In this document: piece after piece, positions 14,505-14,532 of the stretch
How the letters are laid out: each line of letters opens with the position of its first letter
Position numbering within the stretch: position 1 is the stretch's first letter
NCBI GenBank assembly: GCA_012800805.1
Contig: JAAZIO010000098.1
Coordinates: 1 to 14,532, forward strand
Source of the DNA: Clostridiales bacterium
GTDB taxonomy: Bacteria; Bacillota; Clostridia; Christensenellales; CAG-917
Direction of reading: 5' to 3'
DNA length: 14,532 bases
Made by a program: the position numbers and the translations under genes
Notes under the pieces: generated by a model
What the model saw: only the letters and a program-made list of their open reading frames with translations
Databases searched by the model: none
Told to the model about the DNA's origin: nothing

Positions 14505-14532
14505 TTTTAAATAGCGTAAATTTTTAGTTATA

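Noticed and set aside
1..14532. CRISPR arrays, tRNA or rRNA genes, insertion sequences, phage attachment sites
   Set aside because: I saw no regularly spaced repeats, no tRNA-like cloverleaf, no rRNA-like stretch and no transposase or integrase frame.

Overview
The window reads as a stretch of an anaerobic, low-to-moderate-GC bacterial chromosome. It has strong AAGGAG/GGAGG ribosome binding sites, a few GTG and TTG starts, and AT-rich spacers. The oxygen-sensitive enzyme set (tungsten-type aldehyde oxidoreductase, polyferredoxins, a hybrid-cluster-protein derivative) and a Crp/Fnr regulator of the type seen in Clostridia suggest an uncultured clostridial relative. The V-ATPase gene order E-x-A-B-D-I-K is the one known from spirochaetes, Chlamydia and Bacteroidetes, so the phylum stays open.

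Layout, left to right. (1) 1-255 is non-coding, with a 12-bp stem hairpin and a degenerate tandem 49-bp repeat. (2) 256-1572 (-) is an ArsB/NhaD-type ion transporter. (3) 1760-3950 (-) is a two-gene aldehyde oxidoreductase module: a four-cluster ferredoxin subunit followed by the catalytic subunit, overlapping by 8 nt. (4) 4205-5193 (-) is a 4Fe-4S protein followed by an 87-residue 'mini' hybrid cluster protein, in which the N-terminal cysteine motif is joined directly to the C-terminal tail of Hcp. A divergent Crp/Fnr regulator (5279-5956, +) faces this pair, and a perfect GTTGT-N4-ACAAC dyad lies between them. (5) 6161-13403 (-) is a seven-gene V/A-type ATPase operon, E, a DUF2764-like protein, A, B, D, I, K in transcription order. 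It has a sigma70-like promoter, a leader holding a 63-bp interrupted inverted repeat, and a strong terminator whose G-U pairs fix its strand. (6) 13623-13880 is a dyad-rich spacer with a possible remnant of an XRE-type regulator. (7) 13992-14459 (+) is a small membrane-associated HExxH protein behind tandem sigma70-like promoters.

How the parts may work together (inference). The rotor K subunit keeps the Thr-Gln, Gln and Glu residues of Na+-binding V-ATPase rotors, so the ATPase may move Na+; the NhaD-like protein could be a second Na+ route. The regulator, ferredoxin and mini-Hcp look like a nitrosative/redox stress unit of the HcpR type. In it the dyad is centred at -41.5 of a predicted ferredoxin promoter (activator position) and just downstream of the predicted regulator start site (repressor position).

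The most unusual item is the internally deleted but intact, well-initiated Hcp gene. Next are the regulatory dyad geometry, the palindromic ATPase leader and the reduced ATPase subunit set.
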